In this document: piece after piece, positions 17,624-24,690 of the stretch
Position numbering within the stretch: position 1 is the first letter of the stretch
How the letters are laid out: every line of letters begins with the position of its first letter
From: Streptomyces kurssanovii
Lineage (GTDB): Bacteria > Actinomycetota > Actinomycetes > Streptomycetales > Streptomycetaceae
Direction: 5' to 3'
NCBI RefSeq assembly: GCF_014649695.1
Contig: NZ_BMTN01000025.1
Coordinates: 29,498-93,497 of the forward strand
Length of the DNA: 64,000 bases
Program-made: the position numbers and the translations under genes
Notes under the pieces: model-generated
The model's database searches: none
What the model saw: the letters and a program-made list of their open reading frames with translations, nothing else
Told to the model about the DNA's origin: nothing

Positions 17624-17922
17624 GCCTGCGGCGGGCTTGTTCCCCTACCCGCCCCTTCCCGTAACCGGGGGCTCCTCCCCCTACGCCTGGCGGCGTGGGG
17701 GGACCCCCACCGGACCCCAGCGCCTCAAGCTCCCCCTACGGCCTGGCGGCCGTGGGAGGTGCCCCCAGCGAGGCTGATTTCGCGGAGCGAAATCCAGCCC
17801 GCCCGGCGCTTGAGGGCACCGCGCGAAGCGCGGTACGGGTCCGGGCGGAGCCCGCCACGCGGCGGAGCCGCACATCGGTACAGCGGGAAGGGGCGGGGAG
17901 GGGAGAACGCCCCGCGCAGCGG
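17624..17922. repeat. Dispersed intergenic element, copy A
   Basis: The ends form an imperfect inverted repeat of about 38 bp: GCCTGCGGCGGGCTTGTTCC at the left, and CCGCTGCGCGGGGCGTTCTC reading inward from the right. Inside is the shared module CCTACGGCCTGGCGGCCGTG (17736-17755) and a GC hairpin with ATTTCGCGGAGCGAAAT at its tip. Related copies occur at 36131, 43541 and about 47440-48050. It has no coding capacity. Confidence 0.7.
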
Positions 17923-18009
17923 CCACCCGCCCGCCACTACCGCGTCACAGCTCGGCTGCAGTCCAGCCCCACCCGCGTCCGACGCGTCGGACCCCGTCTT
18001 CGCGGCTCG

Positions 18010-18015
18010 TAGAAT
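18010..18015 (+). promoter_or_regulatory. -10 element ahead of the PASTA kinase (TAGAAT)
   Basis: TAGAAT is followed by six bases (CGGCGC) and the GTG start at 18022. There is no ribosome-binding site, so the mRNA is probably leaderless. Confidence 0.55.
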
Positions 18016-18021
18016 CGGCGC

Positions 18022-19971
18022 GTGGATACGACCCTCCAGGACCCTCTCGTCGGGCAGGTGCTCGACGGCCGCTACCGCGTCGATGCGCGCATCGCCGTCG
18101 GCGGCATGGCCACGGTCTACCGGGCCGTCGACACCCGGCTCGACCGGGTGCTCGCTCTCAAGGTGATGCATCCGGATCTCGCCACGGACGTCACGTTCGT
18201 GGAGCGGTTCATCCGCGAGGCGAAGTCCGTCGCACGGCTGGCGCACCCGAACGTGGTCGGGGTCTTCGACCAGGGCGCCCAGGGCGCCTACGTGTATCTG
18301 GCGATGGAGTACGTGGAGGGCTGCACCCTCCGTGACGTCCTGCGTGAGCGCGGCGCGCTCCAGCCGCGGGCCGCGCTCGACATCCTGGAGCCCGTGCTGG
18401 CCGCGCTCGGCGCCGCGCACCGGGCCGGGTTCGTGCACCGTGACATGAAGCCGGAGAACGTGCTGATAGGGGACGACGGCCGGGTCAAGGTCGCCGACTT
18501 CGGTCTGGTGCGCGCGGTCGGTTCCGTGACCAACACCTCGGGCACGGTCCTCGGCACCGTCTCCTATCTCGCGCCGGAGCAGATCGAGTACGGCACGGCG
18601 GACACCCGCGCCGATGTGTACGCGTGCGGGGTCGTCCTCTACGAGATGCTGACGGGCGCCAAGCCGCACGCTGGTGACACTCCGGCCCAGGTGCTGTTCC
18701 AGCACCTGAACGCGGACGTGCCGGCGCCGTCCGCGCTCTTCCCGGGGCTCGCCGTCGAGCTGGACGAGCTGGTGGCGAGCGCGACGGCCCGTAATCCCGA
18801 TGTCCGCCCGCACGACGCGGTGGCCCTGCTGGCCCAGGCGCGTGAGGCGCGGGCGGCGCTCGGCGACGAGCAGTTGGACGCGGTCCCCCCGCGGGCCCGC
18901 ACCGGGGAACCGGCGGACGGTGGATCGGGCGGCGACGCGTCCGACGAGGACCGTACGGACGTCATTGTGCGGGCGCCAGCCGACGCGGAGCCCGGGGTGC
19001 ACCATACGGCCCGGCTGATCCTGCCGCCTCCGGAGCGGCCCGAGCCCGAGCCGGTGCGTCCGGCCGGCCGGGGCCTGCCGATGTCGCGCCGCGGCCTGTT
19101 CGCGCTGCTGCTCGCGGTGATCACCGTCATCGGTGTGGGTGCGGGAGTCTGGTACATCAACTCGGGCCAGTTCACCCGTGTCCCCCCGCTGATCGGCAAG
19201 AGCGAGCAGCAGGCCCGGGAGGCGCTCGACAAGGCGGGCCTGGACCTGAAGACCGTCCGCCACGACTTCAGCGAGACGGTCGCCCGCGGCACCGTCATCA
19301 ACAGCGATCCGGGCACGAACGAGCGGATACGGGGCAACGGCTCCGTGACGATCACTGTCTCCCGCGGTCCGGAGATCGTGAAGGTTCCCGAGGTGTCCGG
19401 CAGGCCGCTGGCGGAGGCCGAGCGGGAGCTGCGCGAGGTGGGGCTGGCGCCGGGCGTGGTGACCAGGGAGTTCGACGAGAGCGTCGCGCAGGGTTCGGTG
19501 ATCCGCACCGACCCGGCCGCCGGCAGCGGCCGGAGCCCCGACACCGCCGTGTCGATCGTCGTCAGCAAGGGTGCGCCGATCGACATGCCCGATGTGACGG
19601 GTGACTCCGTCGAGGACGCGACGGCCGAGCTCGAGGAAGCCGGTCTGAAGGTGAAGGTCGCCGACGAGGGGATCCACTCCGAGCAGGAGGCCGGTTCCGT
19701 CGCCCGGCAGTCGGCCGCCGAGGGGGCCAGGCTGGCCCGCGGCGACACGGTCACACTGACGGTCTCCAAGGGCCCGCGGATGGTGGACGTGCCGGACGTG
19801 GTCGGTGACAAGGTGGACGACGCCACCGCCGAGCTGGAGGAAGCCGGCTTCGTGGTGAAGGTCGAGAAGAACTTCCCGTTCCTCGGTGACGAGGTCGAGA
19901 GCCAGTCCGTCGAGGGCGGCGGCCAGGCGCCGGAGGGCAGCACGATCACGATCAAGACCAAGGGGCTCTAG
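18022..19971 (+). CDS. Ser/Thr protein kinase with four PASTA domains (PknB/PknL type)
   Basis: The protein has 649 residues. The kinase domain has the glycine loop (IAVGGMATVY), catalytic Lys47 (LALKVM), HRD with Asp141 (VHRDMKPENV), DFG at 159-161, a Thr/Ser-rich activation loop and APE at 184-186. A juxtamembrane linker leads to one membrane segment (about 358-380, LFALLLAVITVIGVGAGVWY). Four PASTA repeats follow (about 386-649), which in the family bind muropeptides or lipid II outside the cell. It should sense wall precursors and phosphorylate cytoplasmic targets. It starts at GTG with a leaderless -10. Closeness to an Rv2175c-like gene suggests the PknL lineage, although four PASTA units are also typical of PknB. 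Confidence 0.93.
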   Translation: MDTTLQDPLVGQVLDGRYRVDARIAVGGMATVYRAVDTRLDRVLALKVMHPDLATDVTFVERFIREAKSVARLAHPNVVGVFDQGAQGAYVYLAMEYVEGCTLRDVLRERGALQPRAALDILEPVLAALGAAHRAGFVHRDMKPENVLIGDDGRVKVADFGLVRAVGSVTNTSGTVLGTVSYLAPEQIEYGTADTRADVYACGVVLYEMLTGAKPHAGDTPAQVLFQHLNADVPAPSALFPGLAVELDELVASATARNPDVRPHDAVALLAQAREARAALGDEQLDAVPPRARTGEPADGGSGGDASDEDRTDVIVRAPADAEPGVHHTARLILPPPERPEPEPVRPAGRGLPMSRRGLFALLLAVITVIGVGAGVWYINSGQFTRVPPLIGKSEQQAREALDKAGLDLKTVRHDFSETVARGTVINSDPGTNERIRGNGSVTITVSRGPEIVKVPEVSGRPLAEAERELREVGLAPGVVTREFDESVAQGSVIRTDPAAGSGRSPDTAVSIVVSKGAPIDMPDVTGDSVEDATAELEEAGLKVKVADEGIHSEQEAGSVARQSAAEGARLARGDTVTLTVSKGPRMVDVPDVVGDKVDDATAELEEAGFVVKVEKNFPFLGDEVESQSVEGGGQAPEGSTITIKTKGL

Positions 19972-19976
19972 TTCTG

Positions 19977-20825
19977 ATGCGTAACCCCGTCGGCGGCCAC
20001 GTTCCCGTGGCCGGCGGCCTCGCCACGACCGGACTCGCCTACGCGAGGGAGCTGGGGGCGGAGACCGTGCAGGTCTTCGTGGCCAATCCGCGGGGCTGGG
20101 CGACGCCGAAGGGGAATCCGGCCCAGGACGAGAAGTTCCGGGCCCAGTGCGCGGCCGACGGCGTCTCGGCCTGGGTGCACGCCCCCTATCTGATCAATTT
20201 CGGTTCTCACACCGAAGCCACCGTGGAGCAATCCGTCCTCTCCTTGAGGCACTCGCTGCGCCGGGCCCGGGAGATCGGCGCCCGAGGCGTGGTGGTGCAC
20301 ACGGGTTCGGCGACGGGGGGCCGCGCCCGGGAGGTGGCGCTGGCCCAGGTGCGGGAGCGGATGCTGCCGCTGCTGGACGAACTGACGCATGACGACGATC
20401 CGTTTCTGCTTCTGGAGTCGACGGCCGGCCAGGGCTCCTCGCTCTGCTCCCGTACCTGGGACTTCGGTCCCTACTTCGAGGCCCTCGACGCGCATCCCAA
20501 GCTGGGCGTCTGCCTGGACACCTGCCACATCTTCGCGGCCGGGCACGACCTCGCGGCGCCCGAAGGGATGGCGCGGACGCTGGATCTGCTGGTGGACACG
20601 GTGGGCCAGGGGCGGCTGAAGCTGATCCATGCGAATGACTCGAAGGACATCGCCGGGGCACACAAGGACCGTCACGAGAACATCGGCTCGGGCCACATCG
20701 GCGAGGAACCGTTCCGCGCGCTGATGTCGCATCCCGCCACCGAGGGCGTGCCTCTGGTCATCGAGACGCCCGGTGGCAAGGAGGGACATGCCGCGGACGT
20801 GGCGCGGCTGAAGAAACTTCGCTGA
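19977..20825 (+). CDS. nfo: Deoxyribonuclease IV (endonuclease IV)
   Basis: The protein has 282 residues. The AP endonuclease IV metal ligands are all visible: WVHAPYLIN (His), VVHTGSA (His), LLLESTAG (Glu), CLDTCHIFAAGHD (Asp and two His), IHANDSK, DRHENIGSGHIG and the terminal VIETPGG (Glu). It cuts the backbone 5' of abasic sites using a three-zinc centre. It starts five bases after the kinase stop, suggesting read-through from the kinase promoter. Confidence 0.94.
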   Translation: MRNPVGGHVPVAGGLATTGLAYARELGAETVQVFVANPRGWATPKGNPAQDEKFRAQCAADGVSAWVHAPYLINFGSHTEATVEQSVLSLRHSLRRAREIGARGVVVHTGSATGGRAREVALAQVRERMLPLLDELTHDDDPFLLLESTAGQGSSLCSRTWDFGPYFEALDAHPKLGVCLDTCHIFAAGHDLAAPEGMARTLDLLVDTVGQGRLKLIHANDSKDIAGAHKDRHENIGSGHIGEEPFRALMSHPATEGVPLVIETPGGKEGHAADVARLKKLR

Positions 20826-20836
20826 GACCCTGCGGA

Positions 20837-20853
20837 ATACCCCTGGGGGGTAT
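20837..20853. promoter_or_regulatory. CsoR-like copper operator candidate
   Basis: ATACCCC-TGG-GGGGTAT is an inverted repeat with 7-bp arms. It matches the GC-rich core with flanking TA of CsoR operators known from Streptomyces copper genes. It lies 51 bp before the DUF4396 gene. Confidence 0.6.
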
Positions 20854-20854
20854 A

Positions 20855-20880
20855 CGGTTCCTACTGATCGGCAGGAACCG
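20855..20880. promoter_or_regulatory. Second inverted repeat before the DUF4396 gene
   Basis: CGGTTCCT and AGGAACCG, perfect 8-bp arms, are spaced by ten bases (ACTGATCGGC) directly after the CsoR-like site. It may be a second operator or a hairpin in the 5' leader. Confidence 0.4.
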
Positions 20881-20903
20881 CTACCGCATATTGGGGGCAC
20901 GCC

Positions 20904-21413
20904 ATGCAGCACGAGACGCACATGGACCACTCGGAGCACGGGCACCACGCCCACCACGCCCACGCACAGGGCCCGGGCAGGGCGAGCTGGGGCATGGCGG
21001 CCAAGGCCACCCTGCACTGCCTCACCGGCTGCGCCATCGGCGAGGTGCTCGGCATGATCATCGGTACGGCGCTGGGCTGGGGCACCGCCCCCACGATGAT
21101 CCTCGCCATCGCGCTGGCCTTCCTCTTCGGCTACTCGCTGACCCTGTGGGCGGTCCTGCGGGCCGGCCTGAGCCTGAAGGCGGCGATCGGCGTGGCACTC
21201 GCCGCGGACACCATCTCCATCACGGTCATGGAGATCGTCGACAACGGCGTGCTGCTCCTCGTCCCGGGCGCGATGGACGCCCATCTGGCGGACTTCCTCT
21301 TCTGGGGCGCGCTCGCGTTCGCGTTCCTCGTCGCGTTCATGGTCACCACTCCGGTGAACAAGTGGATGATCGGCCGCGGCAAGGGTCACGCGGTGGTCCA
21401 CCAGTACCACTGA
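20904..21413 (+). CDS. DUF4396 domain membrane protein with His-rich N-terminus
   Basis: The protein has 169 residues. The first 22 residues are very His-rich (HMDHSEHGHHAHHAHAQG), a likely metal-binding tail. Four membrane segments follow, containing CLTGCAIGEVLGMIIG, the DUF4396 signature, and VEIVDNGVL-like MEIVDNGVLLLVPG. DUF4396 proteins often lie near copper-responsive genes, and the CsoR-like palindrome 51 bp upstream fits that. Copper or other metal handling is inferred, not shown. The gene is monocistronic. Confidence 0.83.
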   Translation: MQHETHMDHSEHGHHAHHAHAQGPGRASWGMAAKATLHCLTGCAIGEVLGMIIGTALGWGTAPTMILAIALAFLFGYSLTLWAVLRAGLSLKAAIGVALAADTISITVMEIVDNGVLLLVPGAMDAHLADFLFWGALAFAFLVAFMVTTPVNKWMIGRGKGHAVVHQYH

Positions 21414-21460
21414 CGTCGGTACCACTGACATCTCCCACGGCGGACCTCACGGCCCGGGGC

Positions 21461-22093
21461 TCAGAGCTCCGGGCCGTCCCCGGGTTCCTCCTGGTAGGAG
21501 TACCGCTGCTCCCGCCAGGGATCGCCGAGGTTGTGATAGCCCCGCTCCTCCCAGAAGCCACGGCGGTCGGCCGTCATGTACTCCACACCCCGGACCCACT
21601 TGGGCCCCTTCCAGGCGTACAGGTGCGGGACCACCAGACGCAGCGGGAAGCCGTGCTCCGCGGTCAGCAGTTCACCGTCCTTGTGGGTGGCGAAGATCGT
21701 GCGTTCCGCGACGAAGTCGGAGAGGCGCAGATTGGCGCTGAAGCCGTACTCCGCCCAGACCATCACATGACTGACGGAGGGCGACGGCGGGGCGAGCTCC
21801 ACGATCGTACGGGCGGGCACACCGCCCCATTCGGCCCCCAGCATGCTGAACTTCGTCACGCAGTGCAGATCGCCGACCACGCTCGCGTAGGGAAGCGCCG
21901 AGAACTCCTCGTGGTTCCAGCAGTGCTTGTCACCGTCGGCGGTGGCGCCGAAGACCCTGAATTCCCAGCGGTCCGGCTTGAACTTGGGTACAGGTCCGTA
22001 GTGGGTGACGGGCCAGCCTCGCTGGAGTCGCTGCCCCGGCGGAAGCTCGGACTCCTCTGGTGCGCGGTATTCCCGGCTCTCCGGCTGACCCAT
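21461..22093 (-). CDS. Sulfite-oxidase-family molybdopterin protein
   Basis: The protein has 210 residues. It contains only the Moco-binding SUOX fold (YedY/MsrP-like family); the Mo-ligand Cys is probably Cys78 in GDLHCVTKFSMLGAEWGGV. FPLRLVVPHLYAWKGPKWVRGVEYM is the family's conserved C-terminal segment. It has no Tat signal and no heme or dimerisation domain, so it is likely cytoplasmic. The substrate is unknown. ATG 22093 is chosen; a GTG seven codons upstream is possible. It is divergent from bacterioferritin. Confidence 0.88.
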   Translation of the reverse strand: MGQPESREYRAPEESELPPGQRLQRGWPVTHYGPVPKFKPDRWEFRVFGATADGDKHCWNHEEFSALPYASVVGDLHCVTKFSMLGAEWGGVPARTIVELAPPSPSVSHVMVWAEYGFSANLRLSDFVAERTIFATHKDGELLTAEHGFPLRLVVPHLYAWKGPKWVRGVEYMTADRRGFWEERGYHNLGDPWREQRYSYQEEPGDGPEL

Positions 22094-22247
22094 GCCTTCA
22101 ATGGTGACAGACCGGGAGGGGTGGTCATGACCAGGTCTGGGCCGATTCGGGCAACTCCTACTAAGCATGCACTTACTGGACGCTCCCGTGTCGCGGTGCA
22201 AGGATGCGCGAACCTGCCCAGACGTACGCGTGGAAGGAGCCTCTGCG

Positions 22248-22727
22248 ATGCAGGGCGACCCCGAGGTCCTCGAGTTCCTCAACGAGCAGCTGACTGCCGA
22301 GCTGACCGCGATCAACCAGTACTTCCTGCACGCGAAGATGCAGGAGAACTTCGGCTGGACGAAGCTCGCCAAATACACCCGGGCCGAGTCGTTCGACGAG
22401 ATGAAGCACGCGGAGGTGCTCACCGACCGGATCCTCTTCCTGGACGGCCTGCCGAACTACCAGCGGCTGTTCCATGTGCGCGTCGGGCAGACGGTCACCG
22501 AGATGTTCCAGGCCGACCGGCAGGTCGAGGTGGAGGCGATCGACCGCCTCAAGCGCGGAATCGACGTCATGCGCGCGAAGGGCGACGTCACCTCGGCGAA
22601 CATCTTCGAGTCGATCCTCGCGGACGAGGAGCACCACATCGACTACCTCGACACCCAGCTGGACCTGGTCGACAAGCTCGGCGAGGCGCTGTACATCGCC
22701 CAGCTGATCGAGCAGCCGGAGTCCTAG
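22248..22727 (+). CDS. bfr: Bacterioferritin
   Basis: The protein has 159 residues. The ferroxidase ligands Glu18, Glu51, His54 and the DEEHHIDYL segment (Glu127/His130 region) are in place, and Met52, the heme ligand of bacterioferritins, is present (EMKHAEVL). Twenty-four subunits store iron as a ferric core. GAAGGAG precedes ATG 22248. It is convergent with the bacterioferritin-associated ferredoxin gene, which releases the iron. No iron box is seen in its promoter; an imperfect palindrome TAAGCATGCACTTA sits at 22162-22175. Confidence 0.95.
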   Translation: MQGDPEVLEFLNEQLTAELTAINQYFLHAKMQENFGWTKLAKYTRAESFDEMKHAEVLTDRILFLDGLPNYQRLFHVRVGQTVTEMFQADRQVEVEAIDRLKRGIDVMRAKGDVTSANIFESILADEEHHIDYLDTQLDLVDKLGEALYIAQLIEQPES

Positions 22728-22766
22728 GCGACGCGCGACGGCCGGCGGAACCGGGCCGGGCCCGGC

Positions 22767-23024
22767 CTAGGCGGCTTCGCCGAGCGCGGGCCCGGTACCG
22801 CCGTCCGGCTCCGCGGCCAGGACGGACGCGCCGTTGCCCTGCTCCAGCAGCTCACGGCGGGGGCAGGCGCCACGGCCCAGGATTCCCTGGATGCGCCGCA
22901 CACAGGAACCGCAGTCGGTGCCGGCCTTGGACACGGACGCGATCTGCCGGGGGGTGCAGGCACCGGCATCCGCATGCTCCTTGACCTGCTTCTCCGTGAT
23001 GCCGAAGCACGAGCAGACGTACAC
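22767..23024 (-). CDS. bfd: Bacterioferritin-associated ferredoxin-like [2Fe-2S] protein
   Basis: The protein has 85 residues. Four Cys bind the cluster in Bfd spacing: C4, C6 (VYVCSCFGI) and C38, C41 (GTDCGSCVRRI). The last 30 residues are a low-complexity tail. Bfd passes electrons into bacterioferritin to reduce and release stored iron. The start is GTG 23024 with GGGAGG eight bases upstream; GTG 23033 is less likely. An iron box lies 44 bp upstream, so the gene should be induced when iron is scarce. Confidence 0.9.
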   Translation of the reverse strand: MYVCSCFGITEKQVKEHADAGACTPRQIASVSKAGTDCGSCVRRIQGILGRGACPRRELLEQGNGASVLAAEPDGGTGPALGEAA

Positions 23025-23067
23025 GCGGTTCACCTCCCGGGATCGATTGGTTGTCGCCGTCCCGATG

Positions 23068-23086
23068 ATCGGTGAGGCTAACCTAA
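23068..23086 (-). promoter_or_regulatory. Iron box (DmdR/IdeR operator) ahead of bfd
   Basis: On the minus strand the 19 bases read TTAGGTTAGCCTCACCGAT, close to the actinobacterial consensus TTAGGTTAGGCTCACCTAA. Repression by an iron-loaded DtxR-type regulator is expected. Confidence 0.8.
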
Positions 23087-23124
23087 CCTTACCCGCAGCC
23101 CCGGGCCGGTAAAAGCCCCGAATA

Positions 23125-23167
23125 TGCCGGTGGGGCATGGATCACATCGATCCACGCCCCACCGGCA
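23125..23167 (-). terminator. Hairpin terminator of the DAHP synthase gene
   Basis: Arms TGCCGGTGGGGC/GCCCCACCGGCA and TGGATC/GATCCA, with one A-C mismatch, enclose a 5-base loop. It lies just downstream of the minus-strand DAHP synthase stop. Confidence 0.85.
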
Positions 23168-23178
23168 CATCACCACGG

Positions 23179-24531
23179 CTACTGGTCGCGGTACATCTCC
23201 GCGACGAGGAACGCCAGGTCCAGGGACTGGCTGCGGTTCAGCCGGGGGTCGCAGGCCGTCTCGTAGCGCTGGTGCAGGTCGTCGACGAAGATCTCGTCGC
23301 CGCCGCCCACGCACTCGGTGACGTCGTCACCGGTGAGCTCGACGTGGATGCCGCCGGGGTGGGTCCCGAGCGCCTTGTGGACCTCGAAGAAGCCCTTGAC
23401 CTCGTCGAGCACGTCGTCGAAGCGGCGGGTCTTGTGGCCGGACGCCGCCTCGAAGGTGTTGCCGTGCATCGGGTCGGTCACCCACGCCACGGTCGCGCCG
23501 GAGGCGGTGACCTTCTCGACCAGCTCGGGGAGCTTGTCGCGGACCTTGTCTGCGCCCATGCGGACGATGAAGGTCAGCCGGCCCGGCTCGCGGTCGGGGT
23601 CGAGACGGTCGATGTAGGTCAGCGCCTCGTCCACCGTCGTCGTCGGCCCCAGCTTGATGCCGATCGGGTTGCTGATCCTGGAGGCGAACTCGATGTGCGC
23701 GCCGTCCAGCTGGCGGGTGCGCTCACCGACCCAGACCATGTGGCCCGAGGTGTTGTACAGCCGGCCGGTGCGGGAGTCGGTCCGGGTCAGGGCCGACTCG
23801 TAGTCCAGCAGCAGGGCCTCGTGGGAGGAGAAGAACTCGACCGTGCGGAACTCGGCCGGGTCGGTGCCGCAGGCCTTCATGAAGTTCAGCGCGTTGTCGA
23901 TCTCACGGGCGAGCTGCTCGTAGCGCTGGCCGGAGGGGGACGACTTCACGAAGTCCTGGTTCCAGGCGTGCACCTGGCGCAGGTCCGCGTAACCGCCGGT
24001 GGTGAAGGCACGCACCAGGTTGAGCGTCGAGGCGGAGGCGTTGTACATCCGCTTGAGGCGCTCGGGGTCCGGGATGCGGGCCTCTTCGGTGAAGTCGAAG
24101 CCGTTGACGGAGTCGCCGCGGTAGGTCGGCAGGGTCACGCCGTCGCGGGTCTCGGTCGGCTTGGAGCGCGGCTTCGAGTACTGGCCGGCGATGCGGCCGA
24201 CCTTCACCACGGGGACGGACGCGGCGTAGGTGAGGACCGCGCCCATCTGGAGCAGGGTCTTCAGCTTGTTCCGGATGTGGTCGGCGGAGACGGCGTCGAA
24301 GGCCTCGGCGCAGTCGCCGCCCTGGAGCAGGAACGCCTCGCCCTTGGCGACGGCTCCCATCCGGGCGCGCAGCTGGTCGCACTCGCCCGCGAAAACGAGC
24401 GGCGGATACGACTCGAGGTCCGCGATCACATCGCGCAGAGCCTCGGCATCGGGGTACTCGGGCTGCTGCGCCGCGGGCAGGTTTCGCCAGGTGTTGCCAC
24501 CGGTAGCGGTGGTCTTAGCGTTCACGGTCAC
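23179..24531 (-). CDS. Class II 3-deoxy-7-phosphoheptulonate (DAHP) synthase
   Basis: The protein has 450 residues, the plant/actinobacterial class II length. It makes DAHP from PEP and erythrose 4-phosphate, the first step of the shikimate pathway. Motifs include LLQGGDCAEAFD (the metal Cys), RIAGQYSKPRS, GDSVNGFDF, LLDYESAL, TSGHMVWVGERTRQLDGAHIE, RMGADKVRDKLPEL and WVTDPMHGNT. GTG 24531 is used; GTG 24525 is equally possible. A fused anthranilate synthase lies 3 kb away, so the region supplies chorismate-derived compounds. Confidence 0.95.
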   Translation of the reverse strand: MTVNAKTTATGGNTWRNLPAAQQPEYPDAEALRDVIADLESYPPLVFAGECDQLRARMGAVAKGEAFLLQGGDCAEAFDAVSADHIRNKLKTLLQMGAVLTYAASVPVVKVGRIAGQYSKPRSKPTETRDGVTLPTYRGDSVNGFDFTEEARIPDPERLKRMYNASASTLNLVRAFTTGGYADLRQVHAWNQDFVKSSPSGQRYEQLAREIDNALNFMKACGTDPAEFRTVEFFSSHEALLLDYESALTRTDSRTGRLYNTSGHMVWVGERTRQLDGAHIEFASRISNPIGIKLGPTTTVDEALTYIDRLDPDREPGRLTFIVRMGADKVRDKLPELVEKVTASGATVAWVTDPMHGNTFEAASGHKTRRFDDVLDEVKGFFEVHKALGTHPGGIHVELTGDDVTECVGGGDEIFVDDLHQRYETACDPRLNRSQSLDLAFLVAEMYRDQ

Positions 24532-24690
24532 AGCACAACCCTACGGCTTCGCGCCACCTGTCCGGCCGCGTGCCCAGCGACTGAGACGGCCGTCCGAAAT
24601 GTCCCTCGACGACGTTCACCCGATCGAGTGGTGTTACCCTGCGGCGCGTTTTCGAAACGGATCACAACACAAGACGGACCAGGGGTGGGC

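Larger units (their letters stand above)
17600..18021. other. Intergenic stretch filled by a dispersed repeat element
   Basis: No gene is seen. Most of it (17624-17922) is one copy of the dispersed element described separately. The last 100 bp hold the leaderless promoter of the PASTA kinase. Confidence 0.75.

Noticed and set aside
22162-22175. TAAGCATGCACTTA as an operator of bfr
   Set aside because: The arms pair only partly (TAAG/CTTA with an imperfect centre), and there is no matching regulator in the window. It is noted under bfr but not called as a site.
23137-24690. An open frame running antisense through the DAHP synthase gene and into the amidase, suggesting a 1445-residue protein
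   Set aside because: The first 518 codons are the complement of DAHP synthase, which has all its motifs. The amidase proper begins at GTG 24691 with a signal peptide.
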